Positions 28,451-39,523 of a stretch of DNA of 64,000 bases are shown here, one piece after another (within the stretch, counting starts at the first letter, position 1; each line of letters opens with the position of its first letter). The notes beneath the pieces were generated by a model, which saw only the letters and a list, made by a program, of their open reading frames with translations, was not told the origin of the DNA and did no database searches. This DNA is from SAR86 cluster bacterium SAR86E (GTDB taxonomy: Bacteria; Pseudomonadota; Gammaproteobacteria; Magnimaribacterales; D2472). Location of the stretch: NCBI GenBank assembly GCA_000307935.1, contig AMWX01000012.1:186001-250000 (forward strand). The letters run 5' to 3'. The position numbers and the translations under genes are program-made.

Positions 28451-29487
28451 TAGTCTTCCTCCTGTGATCTATTTTGTTCGAGTATTTTATCTAACGGAAG
28501 ATACATCAAGTTATTTCCTCCCTCGACATCCATCAATACTTTGGTTGAATTGCTGTATAAGCCTTGCAGGGCATCTAAGTAAAGTCGATCGCGAGTAACT
28601 TTCGGTGCTTTTTCATATTCAGCTAAAAGCTTATCAAAACGAACAGCTTCACCCTCTGCATTAGCTACAACCTCTTCTCTATATGCTTCAGCTGCCTGGA
28701 TTCTAGCAAATGCTTGTCCTCGAGCTTCTGGGACAATAGAAAGTCCGTATCGATCTGCTTCATTTTGTAATTTTTCCTTATCCTCTCTTGCTGCGACAAC
28801 ATCATCAAAAGAAGCTTTTACGGCTGAAGGCGGGTCAGTTTTTTCTATGTTGACCTGTTGCACTACAAGCCCAGTTGCGTATAAATCTAAATAACTTTGG
28901 AGTCTTGTACTAACATCCTGCGCAATCATTTCACGACCCGTTGTGAGTGTTTCTTCAAGGGTGTTATCACCAACGACATGGCGTAATGAGCTTTCTGTAG
29001 CTTCTCTTAAGCTGCTTTCAGGATCGCGAACATTCAAAACAAAATCCTTTAAATTTTTTATTCGGTATTGAACAGAAATAGTTACATCAACTAAGTTTTC
29101 ATCCTTAGTAAGCATGTTTGCTGTTTGTGAATAACGCCTGGTTAGGGCAACATTTTCTACATATCTTTCATCAATTCCAGCTAACATGAAGTTTAAGCCT
29201 TCACCCGTTTCCTCATGGTATTCACCAAACCTTAAGACCACCGCTCTTTCAGGAGAGTCTAGCTGGTAAATGGACATACTTGCATAAATGACCAGCAATC
29301 CAAAAAAACCATACAAGAAGGCTTTTTTTGTTGGAAAATTAAATCCATTTCCACCAGAAGAGCCATTAGAGCCAGAGCCCTGTTTGCCGAACATGACAGA
29401 GAACTTTTTTATTAAGTCATCAAACGAAACTTCGTCTTGATCTTTTCTGCCCCAAGGGTCTTTATTATTTTGATTATCCCAATTCAC
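28450..29487 (-). CDS. hflK: FtsH protease modulator HflK
   Basis: The 345-residue partner of HflC has a cytoplasmic N-terminus with a Gly/Ser-rich stretch (about residues 37-47) and a single membrane helix near 55-75. The SPFH domain includes VVLRFGEYHEETGEGLNFML, followed by a helical tail with ARIQAAEAYREEVVANAEGEA. The start codon is GTG. In many gammaproteobacteria hfq and hflX stand between miaA and hflK; here only 60 bases separate them and neither gene is present. Confidence 0.95.
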   Translation of the reverse strand: MNWDNQNNKDPWGRKDQDEVSFDDLIKKFSVMFGKQGSGSNGSSGGNGFNFPTKKAFLYGFFGLLVIYASMSIYQLDSPERAVVLRFGEYHEETGEGLNFMLAGIDERYVENVALTRRYSQTANMLTKDENLVDVTISVQYRIKNLKDFVLNVRDPESSLREATESSLRHVVGDNTLEETLTTGREMIAQDVSTRLQSYLDLYATGLVVQQVNIEKTDPPSAVKASFDDVVAAREDKEKLQNEADRYGLSIVPEARGQAFARIQAAEAYREEVVANAEGEAVRFDKLLAEYEKAPKVTRDRLYLDALQGLYSNSTKVLMDVEGGNNLMYLPLDKILEQNRSQEED

Positions 29488-29547
29488 ATAGATACCTATA
29501 GTTGTAAAGTTTAATTATAAATTTAATTTGGGGGTAAATCCTAAGAA

Positions 29548-30501
29548 TTAAACGATTTCAAGCAAATTAAGTTGCTTTTTTAGTTGCTCAGCAGCCTCTT
29601 CTGCTTGATGAAGATCAAAACAGATCAGATTTTCCCATCCTCTCATCCAAGTGCACTGTCTTTTAGCAAATTGACGCGTAGCAAAAAGAGATTTTTCAAA
29701 TAACTTAGATTTATCTAACTTCCCCTCAACTACTTGCAATCCTTGTCTATAATTTATTGCTTTCATTGCGGGATGTTCAGCGGAAATATTAAAAATATTT
29801 TTAATATTCACTATTTCTTCAAGCAATTTATCTCCAACCAATACCTCTTGTCTTGACTCTATTCTTTCATGTAGCTTTGCTCTTTCATCTGGAAAAATTC
29901 CAAACTCTATTAATGTATATTTTTCTTTTAATTCGCCAGTCTGTTCGGATGATAAATTTTCATTCAAGCTCATACCTGTTGAAGTGATAATCTCAATTGC
30001 TCTTATAATTCTTTGAGAGTCATGGGAATCTATATTTTCTGCAGCTTTGGGGTCAAGCCTGCTGAGATCTGCATACAGAGAATCTATCCCATTTGCAAAG
30101 ATTTTTTGCTCTAACTCATTACGTAACTTAGGATCAGCTGAGGGAAGATTACTGATTCCCTTTTTTAAAATATTAAAGTACATCATGCTTCCACCAACCA
30201 TTAATGGAATCTTATCTCTCCTATGAATGTCATCGATTAGCCTCATGGCTGAATCATAAAAGTCTGCAACAGAAAATATACAATCTAAAGAAACATGATT
30301 CACTAAATAATGAGGGTGTTTTTTTAGGATAGCGTCTGTAGGCTTGGCAGACCCAACATTACATTCCTTGTAAACCATTACAGAGTCTACGCTTATTATT
30401 TCTAAAGCTTCAAATTGATTTTGCCAATTAATTGCCCAGTCAGTCTTTCCAGATGCTGTTGGACCGAGGAGAAATATTATAGGTTTCTTATGCAGCTTCA
30501 A
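29548..30501 (-). CDS. miaA: tRNA dimethylallyltransferase
   Basis: MiaA attaches a dimethylallyl group to A37 of tRNAs reading U-starting codons, using the isoprenoid pathway product. The 317-residue protein has the P-loop GPTASGKTDWAI, the ISVDSVMVYKECNVGSAKP region, the HYLVNHV segment, GGSMMYF, and the C-terminal TRQFAKRQCTWMRGW. The start reads as TTG, six bases after the glnB stop. Confidence 0.95.
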   Translation of the reverse strand: MKLHKKPIIFLLGPTASGKTDWAINWQNQFEALEIISVDSVMVYKECNVGSAKPTDAILKKHPHYLVNHVSLDCIFSVADFYDSAMRLIDDIHRRDKIPLMVGGSMMYFNILKKGISNLPSADPKLRNELEQKIFANGIDSLYADLSRLDPKAAENIDSHDSQRIIRAIEIITSTGMSLNENLSSEQTGELKEKYTLIEFGIFPDERAKLHERIESRQEVLVGDKLLEEIVNIKNIFNISAEHPAMKAINYRQGLQVVEGKLDKSKLFEKSLFATRQFAKRQCTWMRGWENLICFDLHQAEEAAEQLKKQLNLLEIV

Positions 30502-30507
30502 ATGCTT

Positions 30508-32078
<1,571 letters not shown>

Positions 32079-32151
32079 ATCAAAGGTATATTTAAATTAA
32101 TGTAATAATACATTCTTTAATTTTTAAGCACTCATAATATTGATAAAGTTA

Positions 32152-32994
32152 ATGATGACATTTTGGCAAGGTCTTTGCCATCTACCAATTTCATGGCATC
32201 CAACTATTGGCAAATCTTGTGGCAAGCTCCTATTGATTTTAGCCAAGAGCAGAAAAAACATTGCTCAAGCAAATATTGCAGCATGCTTTCCAAATCTATC
32301 AAAAGCTGAGCAACAAAAACTCTTACAAAATAATTTTTTACACTTGGGCAGATCATTCATTGAAACAGGTATAGCTTGGTTTTGGTCAGATAAAAAAATA
32401 CAGAGCAAGATGGATTATGAGGTAATTGGAATAGATCTTTTGTCTAACAGCGACCCAACTAATGGAAATTTAATCATTTTCAAACACTCTCAACACTTAG
32501 AATTGGATGCTCGTATTTTTGCTATGAATACTGAGGTGTATGGAGTAAGCAGAGCACATAATTCCCCTTCATTGAATAAAATTCAAAATAAAGGCCGGCT
32601 TTCTAGCATGAAAGATAATGCAGATAAAAACAATCCACGTAAATTTTTGAAATGGCTCAAGGCTGGAAAAAACGTCATGTATGCAATAGATCAGGATTAT
32701 GGGTGGGATCATTCTGTTAAATTAAAATTTTTTAATCAAGAAGCTGCAACGATTACCACAACAAGAAAAATTATTGATGCAACTAATTCAAATTTATTAT
32801 TTATAAATTCATATTATAAAAATAAAAAATTGATGCTTGAGATAGAATTAATTGATCATATGGGACTAAATTCAATAGAATTAGCTCAGAAAATTAATGA
32901 CTTGATGGAAGGCAAGATTCTGAAGCATCCAGCCGAGTATCTTTGGAGCCATAGAAGATTTAAATCAACTTTAGGAAAAAATTTTTATAAGTAA
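32152..32994 (+). CDS. Lipid A biosynthesis acyltransferase, LpxL/HtrB family
   Basis: The product of about 280 residues is a late acyltransferase of lipid A. It has the H-x4-D/E signature in FKHSQHLELDAR, the family pattern NIAQANIAACFPNLS, AIDQDYGWDHS in place of the usual DQD-yG segment, and HPAEYLWSHRRFK at the end. An upstream TTG at 32140 is possible, but the ATG at 32152 gives a good start. It is divergent from waaA across 73 bases, so Kdo transfer and acylation genes sit together. Whether it uses lauroyl or another chain cannot be told. Confidence 0.93.
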   Translation: MMTFWQGLCHLPISWHPTIGKSCGKLLLILAKSRKNIAQANIAACFPNLSKAEQQKLLQNNFLHLGRSFIETGIAWFWSDKKIQSKMDYEVIGIDLLSNSDPTNGNLIIFKHSQHLELDARIFAMNTEVYGVSRAHNSPSLNKIQNKGRLSSMKDNADKNNPRKFLKWLKAGKNVMYAIDQDYGWDHSVKLKFFNQEAATITTTRKIIDATNSNLLFINSYYKNKKLMLEIELIDHMGLNSIELAQKINDLMEGKILKHPAEYLWSHRRFKSTLGKNFYK

Positions 32995-32995
32995 T

Positions 32996-33601
32996 ATGAA
33001 CTTTGAACAATTAGACAATCTTAAAGGTTTCATGCCCAGTCATGAGGGCTTAGCATTAACAAAATGGGCAGAAGAATTTTCTTGTCATGGACCTGCACTA
33101 GAAATTGGTACCTTTGGTGCCAAGTCTTCTCTATACCTTGCAACTGGAAGTTCAGTTCATAACCAGCTAGTTTATACTGTTGATCATCATTCGGGCTCAG
33201 AGGAGCACCAGCTTGGTGAAGAGTATTTTGATCCAGAAATTTATGATGAAAAATTAGGCAGAGTTAATACGGTGCCCTTGATGCAAGCAAACCTCCAAAA
33301 ATTTGAAGAAAGTAAGTGGGTGGTGCCGATTCTTGCAAATGCAAATTTTATTGCGTCTTCATGGAGAACAGAATTGGGGATGCTATTTATTGATGGCAGT
33401 CACACCGAAAAGTCTGCAATGAATGATTATGACAATTGGCACTCTAAACTCCATCCTGATGGAGCATTGGTGATTCATGACATCTATGAAAAACCAGAGG
33501 AAGGCGGGCAAGCACCTTTTCTAGTATACCAAAAAGCTCTAACTGAAGGTTTTCAGCTACATGAAAGAGTGGATACGATAGTTTGCTTAACTAAGACTTA
33601 A
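32996..33601 (+). CDS. Class I SAM-dependent methyltransferase-like protein
   Basis: The 201-residue protein has a Rossmann-type glycine region ALEIGTFGAKSSLYLA (about residues 35-50), an acidic strand end YTVDHHSGSEEH and MLFIDGSHTEKSAMNDYDNW followed by GALVIHDIYE. This pattern fits the Methyltransf_24 group found among sugar and cell-surface gene clusters. It starts one base after the acyltransferase stop, so it probably belongs to the same transcript. The substrate is unknown. It overlaps the convergent toroid gene by 11 bases. Confidence 0.75.
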   Translation: MNFEQLDNLKGFMPSHEGLALTKWAEEFSCHGPALEIGTFGAKSSLYLATGSSVHNQLVYTVDHHSGSEEHQLGEEYFDPEIYDEKLGRVNTVPLMQANLQKFEESKWVVPILANANFIASSWRTELGMLFIDGSHTEKSAMNDYDNWHSKLHPDGALVIHDIYEKPEEGGQAPFLVYQKALTEGFQLHERVDTIVCLTKT

Positions 33602-34634
33602 ATTGTTGCTTGATAAATAAATTAGCACCGGGAGTAAGTTGATAATTTGCATCAGCAGCAAGGATGCATGCTGCTGCTGTCCATGACGGCGTTTCTTCAG
33701 GCCAATAAATATTTTCGTCAAATTGCCAACCCATATAAGGTATGCCCTGCTCATCCACTATAGCAATCGCATTAAGAAGTAGCTCTAATGCAATCTTGTC
33801 TTCCCCAATTTTTTTAAATGCAATAGAACATTCACTGGTTTCTGCAACAGTTACCCATGGCTCATCTGCAACACATTTAATGCCAAGACCTTTCATCCAA
33901 AAAGAAGTTTTAATCGTTTCGAGTAGAGAGGCAACTCTTTGTTGTGAATTAATGCCGCCCAAAATAGGATAATACCAGTCCATTGAAAATCTGCTGCGAT
34001 CTTTTTTGAGATCAAAAATTTCTGCTGGATTTTCAAGTGCTAATATTAATTTTAAATGCGCATCCCTCCATTTTGATTCAAAGCTCTTGTGCTCCAAAAC
34101 TTGGCAAATTGCTATCGCGCACTCAAGACTTTTCGCAATTGAACTGCATCCAGTTAATAGATAATCTTCATCAATTTTTTTAGACTTATCTATGTTCCAT
34201 GCAATTGCTCCATTTCTATTCTGAAGAGAAAGAGAGAATAAAATACCTTTTTTAACTGGCTCCCAAAAATCTTGGAGAAAATTAACATCATTATTAAGTA
34301 AGTAAAAGTGCCACACAGCAACCGCAATATAAGAGGCATAATTGGTCTGTTTGTTCAGCTCTAATGGTTTTTCGTCTTGATATAAGTTGTACCAACTACC
34401 ATCTTCATTTTGATTAGAAGCCATCCAATGAAGACCATTAAGCGCTTGATTTTTAAAGCCTAGAGTAGATAGCCCCATGACAGCCTCAAGATGATCCCAA
34501 GGATCATGTGAACCATCTTGATTGGATGGAATGGCACCAGAAAGAAACTGAACATCATCTAAAAACTTACCTAAATGGTTTAACCCATCCAAAGAGCTGG
34601 GATCAATCTGAGATGTATTCGGGAACTTTTTCAT
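33591..34634 (-). CDS. Prenyltransferase/squalene-cyclase-like toroid protein, function unknown
   Basis: The 347-residue protein contains repeats of the alpha/alpha-toroid kind: DPWDHLEAVMGLSTLGF, ALNGLHWMASNQNEDGSWYN, GILFSLSLQNRNGAIAW and PSWTAAACILA. The N-E-D-G-S-W segment is the QW-type turn of squalene cyclases and prenyltransferases, but the DxDD catalytic motif of class II terpene cyclases is not seen. No signal peptide is visible. It is translated in overlap (ATGA) with the methyltransferase gene and belongs to the GT4 operon. A glycan- or lipid-processing role is possible; the sequence does not decide. Confidence 0.65.
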   Translation of the reverse strand: MKKFPNTSQIDPSSLDGLNHLGKFLDDVQFLSGAIPSNQDGSHDPWDHLEAVMGLSTLGFKNQALNGLHWMASNQNEDGSWYNLYQDEKPLELNKQTNYASYIAVAVWHFYLLNNDVNFLQDFWEPVKKGILFSLSLQNRNGAIAWNIDKSKKIDEDYLLTGCSSIAKSLECAIAICQVLEHKSFESKWRDAHLKLILALENPAEIFDLKKDRSRFSMDWYYPILGGINSQQRVASLLETIKTSFWMKGLGIKCVADEPWVTVAETSECSIAFKKIGEDKIALELLLNAIAIVDEQGIPYMGWQFDENIYWPEETPSWTAAACILAADANYQLTPGANLFIKQQFKS

Positions 34635-35335
34635 TTTTTTTCAAAATAAAATGCAATGCTTTTTCCAAAGATAGGATTAAGAATTTTCTCAAAATAATTC
34701 AGCCAAGCGGGACTTTGAAGAATGTGATATTCAAGAAATTTTTTATAAATCCTTACAAAATAATTTGAATCTTGCGTACTCCAAAATAGACATCGTAACC
34801 ACCAATAAGCACTATGCAAACCATGAAACCTTTCAGAATAATCATATTTAAATCCGTGATCCGAGATCTCATTGATCACTTGACGTTTTTTAAAGATTCT
34901 TACATGACCGCCAGGCATATTTTGATAATTGGGCGAAAGAGACCAGCAAATTTTTTCAGGCCAATATGATGGAACACTGGGTAAAAATTTGCCCTCAGGT
35001 TTTAAAACTCTATAAATTTCATCAATTGCTGCATGGTAATCTTCAAGATGCTCTAGCACCTCTGAACAAATAACAAGATCAAGAGTATTATCATCAAATG
35101 GCAAGCTGTATACGGAGCCTTGCATAAAGACAGTAGAGCCAGAATTGAGCTCTTTAAAAAATTCAAAGCCTTCTTTGCATTTATTCAATGACGGAATATC
35201 CTGGTCCAGTCCAATGCAGTGAACATCAACATATTCATGCAAAGATCCAAATATATGACGGCCCTCACCACAGCCTACATCCAAAACTTTTGAGTGCGGC
35301 TTAAGAGCTATCTTATCTAAACTAAAAGTTAACAT
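34631..35335 (-). CDS. Class I SAM-dependent methyltransferase (Methyltransf_11 type)
   Basis: The 234-residue protein has motif I KVLDVGCGEGRHIFGSL (about residues 19-35), an acidic residue after the second strand (IGLDQDIPSL), and DLVICSEVLEHLEDYHAAIDE with the HLED post-motif, followed by RVLKPEGKFLPSVPSYWP. It overlaps the GT4 gene by seven bases upstream and the toroid gene by four downstream. A sugar- or lipid-linked substrate is likely from context, but this is inference. Confidence 0.85.
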   Translation of the reverse strand: MLTFSLDKIALKPHSKVLDVGCGEGRHIFGSLHEYVDVHCIGLDQDIPSLNKCKEGFEFFKELNSGSTVFMQGSVYSLPFDDNTLDLVICSEVLEHLEDYHAAIDEIYRVLKPEGKFLPSVPSYWPEKICWSLSPNYQNMPGGHVRIFKKRQVINEISDHGFKYDYSERFHGLHSAYWWLRCLFWSTQDSNYFVRIYKKFLEYHILQSPAWLNYFEKILNPIFGKSIAFYFEKK

Positions 35336-36573
35336 TGAAATTCATCTATTGTTTTGTATATTAAATCTTCATATAACTTTGCAATTTTTTGCCAATCAAA
35401 GTTCTGTATTATATGCGTTCTGCCTGCTTCTGCTCTTAATTGATAAGTTTCGGGGCTAGCAAAGATCTTTCTGATAGCCAGCTCTATTGCATTAGAGTTT
35501 TTAGCTGGAATAAGTTCTGCATAAGATTGGGTTATTTCTGGAATAGATGCGACATCAGTTGCAATAAGAGGTATTGCGCAAGACATAGCTTCCCCAGCAG
35601 GAAACCCAAAGCCTTCATACAGAGAACTCACAATAGCAACATTACTTTTGGCATATTCAACAGCGATTTCATGTCTAGTAAGATTTGATCTGTATAAAAT
35701 ATTTTGATCAATTTGCAATCTTTTGATTAATCTCTCGGTATGACCACCAGGCCGAGACGCACCAATAATTACCAATTTTAATTGAGGAAAATCCTCTTTT
35801 AATCTGGCGACAGCATACAGAGTAAAATCTAAACCCTTGAGCGGAACATCTGCGCTGGCCGTTGTAATAATTTGTGCTGGAACTCTTCTGATATCTAGGA
35901 TAGGAGTAAAACTTGCATGATCGATGCCATTGGGTATTACTGAAATATTTTTTTCAAGCACACCAAAATCCTTTGCGATATCATTTTTTGAATTATGTGA
36001 TGGAGTAGAAATCACTTTTAAGTTCTGGGATACCTTTTTTTGCATTTTTAAGAAAGAAAACCATCTCCATTTAGATATTTTTTGAATAACACCTTTTGAA
36101 AATTGAATATCATATTGATAATCTTTTGTAATTGGATGATGGATAATCTCAATCAAGGGTAGATTTTTTTGAATGTTGATCATTCCATAACTAAGCGATT
36201 GATTATCAATGACAATATCATATGAAGATTCATCGAGAAGAGTTTTTGCTCTATTACCAAACGTCTTTAATTCGGGAAACCCTCCAAACAATGCTGAAAT
36301 AAATTCATACCAATCGTCTGAAGACTTATTCTTTTTTCCTAAAAAAATTTTTAGCCTTTCTTTAAAGTTAAAGGTACTAAACAAATCTAAGCCTGGAGAC
36401 TTAATTAACTGTATATTATTTTCAAGTTTAGGGTATGGAGGCCCCGAAATAACATCCACATGATGACCCAAATGATTCAAAGCCTTAGATAGCTCAAATA
36501 CAAATATACCTTGGCCACCCCCAAAAGTTGCACTTCGGTAACTACAAATAGCAATATTTAATTTTTGATTCAA
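35329..36573 (-). CDS. Glycosyltransferase family 4 protein
   Basis: The 414-residue GT-B enzyme has an N-terminal acceptor domain with GGGQGIFVFELSKALNHLGH and a C-terminal donor domain with VIPNGIDHASF, the nucleotide-sugar-binding SSLYEGFGFPAGEAMSCAIP (E-x7-E pattern), and the closing ENFDW-like NFDWQKIAKLY. The first codon is TTG. It heads a three-gene run with a methyltransferase and a toroid protein, beside lipid A genes, suggesting a surface glycan role. The sugar and acceptor are unknown. Confidence 0.9.
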   Translation of the reverse strand: MNQKLNIAICSYRSATFGGGQGIFVFELSKALNHLGHHVDVISGPPYPKLENNIQLIKSPGLDLFSTFNFKERLKIFLGKKNKSSDDWYEFISALFGGFPELKTFGNRAKTLLDESSYDIVIDNQSLSYGMINIQKNLPLIEIIHHPITKDYQYDIQFSKGVIQKISKWRWFSFLKMQKKVSQNLKVISTPSHNSKNDIAKDFGVLEKNISVIPNGIDHASFTPILDIRRVPAQIITTASADVPLKGLDFTLYAVARLKEDFPQLKLVIIGASRPGGHTERLIKRLQIDQNILYRSNLTRHEIAVEYAKSNVAIVSSLYEGFGFPAGEAMSCAIPLIATDVASIPEITQSYAELIPAKNSNAIELAIRKIFASPETYQLRAEAGRTHIIQNFDWQKIAKLYEDLIYKTIDEFQC

Positions 36574-36585
36574 TTTTAATTAAGA

Positions 36586-37506
36586 CTAAATTGAAGTTAG
36601 CCAGTGTGAATAGCTTTTATCACGTCCACAAACTATGTCGGAATAATTATCCTGCAATTGATCGGTAATTGGTCCAATTGAACCATTACCAATTTTTGAT
36701 CCATCAACAGTAGTTATTGGAGTTATCTCAACCGCTGTACCTGAATAGAAAGCTTCATCTGCAGATAACAAATCATCAAAAGTTAAATTCTTCTCTTCTA
36801 CGGTTAATTGAAGATTTTCAGCAATGGTGATGACACTTTGTCTGGTAATTCCATTCAAACAAAAATCCGTTGTGGGTGTCATTAGCTTGGAGTTTTTAAC
36901 TATAAACACGTTTTCACCACTACCCTCTGAAATAAAACCATTTTTATCCAATAATATTGCTTCTTCCGCTCCTTTAGAAATTGCATCATTAACAGCCATA
37001 ATTGAATTAACATATGTGCCAATAATTTTATTGTTTGAATATAGGGGATTGTCATACTGCTGAAATGGAGACTTGACCACAGAGATACCATTCCTCTTGG
37101 CATCTGGATCCATGTATGACGGCCATTCCCAACATGCAACTGCAACATTGATAGAAAGCAAATCTTGAGATCTCAAACCCATTGATTCACTTCCTAAAAA
37201 AACGATTGGGCGAATATAGCCCTCATTTAGATTATTTTTAATCATTGCTGCTTTCTGCGCTTCACATAAATCATTGATCGAATATGGAATGGAGATATTA
37301 ATTTTTGAAGCAGCATCAAATAGTCTTTTGGTATGGTCATCTAGCCTAAAGATTGCACCACCATTTGATGTTTCATATGCGCGAACACCCTCAAAAACAC
37401 CCATTCCATAATGCAGCGTATTAGACAAAAGATGAATATTTGTTTCATTGAATGGCTGAAAATTTCCATTAAGCCAGATAAATTTTGAGTCGGTATTAAG
37501 AAACAT
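36586..37506 (-). CDS. ilvE: Branched-chain amino acid aminotransferase
   Basis: This class IV PLP aminotransferase interconverts Val, Leu and Ile with their keto acids using glutamate. The 306-residue protein has FIWLNGNFQPF, LHYGMGVFEGVRAYET, the PLP lysine in LYSNNKIIGTYVNS (about residue 159), and GFISEGSGENVFIV. Length matches E. coli IlvE. It lies just before the GT4 gene on the same strand (12 bases) and is divergent from algC. Confidence 0.94.
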   Translation of the reverse strand: MFLNTDSKFIWLNGNFQPFNETNIHLLSNTLHYGMGVFEGVRAYETSNGGAIFRLDDHTKRLFDAASKINISIPYSINDLCEAQKAAMIKNNLNEGYIRPIVFLGSESMGLRSQDLLSINVAVACWEWPSYMDPDAKRNGISVVKSPFQQYDNPLYSNNKIIGTYVNSIMAVNDAISKGAEEAILLDKNGFISEGSGENVFIVKNSKLMTPTTDFCLNGITRQSVITIAENLQLTVEEKNLTFDDLLSADEAFYSGTAVEITPITTVDGSKIGNGSIGPITDQLQDNYSDIVCGRDKSYSHWLTSI

Positions 37507-37572
37507 GTTGTGTATGATTTTAAGTCTCGGTTATTATGACAAAACAACCACAATAATGAAATTAAAATTCCT

Positions 37573-38946
37573 ATGATTGACGAATCCATTTTCAGAGAAT
37601 ATGACATCAGAGGGATTGTGCCTCATCAAATAAATGAGCTCTCTATTAAATTAATCTCCCATGCAATAGCTAAAAAATGCAATGATGAAAATATTCATGA
37701 ACTTGCTCTTGGAAGAGATGGACGTTTATCTGGGGAAAGAATATTAAACCTTCTTTCGAAAGAACTCCGATCTATTGGAATCGATATTGTTAATATTGGG
37801 ATAGTTACAAGCCCTCTTCTATATTTCGCTGCAAAAAAACTGCCTTCAAAATCAGGAATCATGATTACAGGTAGCCATAATCCAAAAAACTATAATGGTT
37901 TTAAAGTTGTAATTAACGATGTGCCAATCTCAGGGCTTGAGATTTTAAGTTTGCTATCTGATGAGCCAATCAGTGAGATAAATGTTGGCAAGGAAGTCCA
38001 TAAGAAAAATCTGGTCGATGAATACATTCAAGAAGTGTTATCACAAACTGCAGATAAGCCTAAGAAAATTAAGGTTGTTATAGATTGTGGCAATGGTTCA
38101 GCCGGTGAAATTGCACCAAGACTAATTCGCTCTTTGGGTTATGAGGTAATCGAACTATATTGTGACATTGATGGGAACTTTCCCAATCATCACCCTGATC
38201 CAGGAAAAGTAGAAAATCTTGAAGATTTAATTCAAGCGGTGCGAGAAAATTCTGCTGATGTGGGAATAGCATTTGATGGAGATGGAGATAGGCTTGGAGT
38301 TGTGACTGAAAAAGGTGAAATTATTTTTCCTGACCAACTCATGATGATCTTTGCGAAAGACATCTTAAAAAATTTTCAAGGCAAAGAAATCATTTTTGAT
38401 GTGAAGTGCACAAATTTACTCAGCAATATCATAAAAGAATCTGGGGGTATTCCACTAATGTCTCCAACAGGTCATTTTCATATAAAAAATACCCTTAAAA
38501 AGACTAATGCTCCACTTGCTGGTGAAATGAGTGGTCATATATTTTTTAATGATAAGTGGTATGGTTTTGATGACGGGCATTATTCTGCATTTCGATTGTT
38601 AGAAATTATGGATGGCTTAAATATTTCTCTTTCCTCAATTTTAGATAAACTTCCCAAAGCCTACTCTACACCTGAGTTAAATATTAATGTTGATGAAGTG
38701 ATGAAATTTGAAATAGTGAAAAGCTTTGTGAATAACGCTCAATTTGAAGGAGGCTCCAAAGTTACTATTGATGGATTAAGGGTGGATTTTGATGATGGGT
38801 GGGGTTTAATGAGAGCATCTAATACAACCCCAAAACTTGTCCTAAGATTTGAAGCTAAAACTTCTGATAGATTAAAAGAAATAAAAAATATGTTTCTTGA
38901 TCAATTAAAATTAATTGATGAAACAATTCAGATTGATATAAGCTAA
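37573..38946 (+). CDS. algC: Phosphomannomutase/phosphoglucomutase
   Basis: The 457-residue enzyme belongs to the alpha-D-phosphohexomutase family, which makes mannose 1-phosphate or glucose 1-phosphate for surface polysaccharides. It has FREYDIRGIV at the N-terminus, the phosphoserine loop GIMITGSHNPKNYNGFK (Ser about residue 99), the metal loop FDGDGDRLGV, the sugar-binding GEMSGH and the phosphate-binding RASNTTPKLVLRFEA near the end. Length fits AlgC/ManB type. It is followed four bases later by slmA. Confidence 0.92.
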   Translation: MIDESIFREYDIRGIVPHQINELSIKLISHAIAKKCNDENIHELALGRDGRLSGERILNLLSKELRSIGIDIVNIGIVTSPLLYFAAKKLPSKSGIMITGSHNPKNYNGFKVVINDVPISGLEILSLLSDEPISEINVGKEVHKKNLVDEYIQEVLSQTADKPKKIKVVIDCGNGSAGEIAPRLIRSLGYEVIELYCDIDGNFPNHHPDPGKVENLEDLIQAVRENSADVGIAFDGDGDRLGVVTEKGEIIFPDQLMMIFAKDILKNFQGKEIIFDVKCTNLLSNIIKESGGIPLMSPTGHFHIKNTLKKTNAPLAGEMSGHIFFNDKWYGFDDGHYSAFRLLEIMDGLNISLSSILDKLPKAYSTPELNINVDEVMKFEIVKSFVNNAQFEGGSKVTIDGLRVDFDDGWGLMRASNTTPKLVLRFEAKTSDRLKEIKNMFLDQLKLIDETIQIDIS

Positions 38947-38950
38947 AGCT

Positions 38951-39523
38951 ATGTCAAAAGACAGAAAACAAATTATTCTCCAGAGCTTAGCAAAGCTTTT
39001 AGAAGAAAGAGATGCTACCAAAGTTACAACAGCTGTTCTTGCATTAGAGAGTGGAATAACTGAAGCAGCTCTTTACAGGCATTTTCCTAGCAAGCGATCA
39101 ATTTTTTTGGAGTTATTCTCATTTTGCGACGAAACTATTTTTATAAAAGTTGGAGATATTAAAAAAGATTCTGATATTCAATCTGAGGAGAAAGTTAGAT
39201 TAATATTCTTTTTCTTTTCAATCTTTTTGGAAAAGAACAAAGGTTTTGCAAGAATATTATCTAGGGAGGCCTTAGGGCCAAATGAGCAAAATGTTATTGA
39301 TGCTGTGAATCAATTCTACGAAAGGCTCGAACTTTCAATCAAGCAATTATTATCGTTAAAAAAAGATTCCCTTCAATTGACTGCTGGACAAAGTGCGCAC
39401 CTAGTAACGTCAATCATGGAGGGTATTATTTCAAGATTTATCAGGAGTAAATTCAAAGAAACTCCTAGCGCTTATATTGAAAACTATTGGCTTTTAATTT
39501 CGCAAAGTATTTTTAAGAGCTAA
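38951..39523 (+). CDS. slmA: TetR-family nucleoid occlusion factor SlmA
   Basis: SlmA binds specific chromosomal sites and blocks FtsZ rings over the nucleoid. The 190-residue protein follows E. coli SlmA along its length: KQIILQSLAKLLEERD, the helix-turn-helix ESGITEAALYRHFPSKRSIF, GFARILSREAL and SRFIRSKFKETPS. Length matches (198 in E. coli). It stands downstream of algC, a common neighbour arrangement. Its last four bases overlap the convergent mrcA gene. Confidence 0.88.
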   Translation: MSKDRKQIILQSLAKLLEERDATKVTTAVLALESGITEAALYRHFPSKRSIFLELFSFCDETIFIKVGDIKKDSDIQSEEKVRLIFFFFSIFLEKNKGFARILSREALGPNEQNVIDAVNQFYERLELSIKQLLSLKKDSLQLTAGQSAHLVTSIMEGIISRFIRSKFKETPSAYIENYWLLISQSIFKS

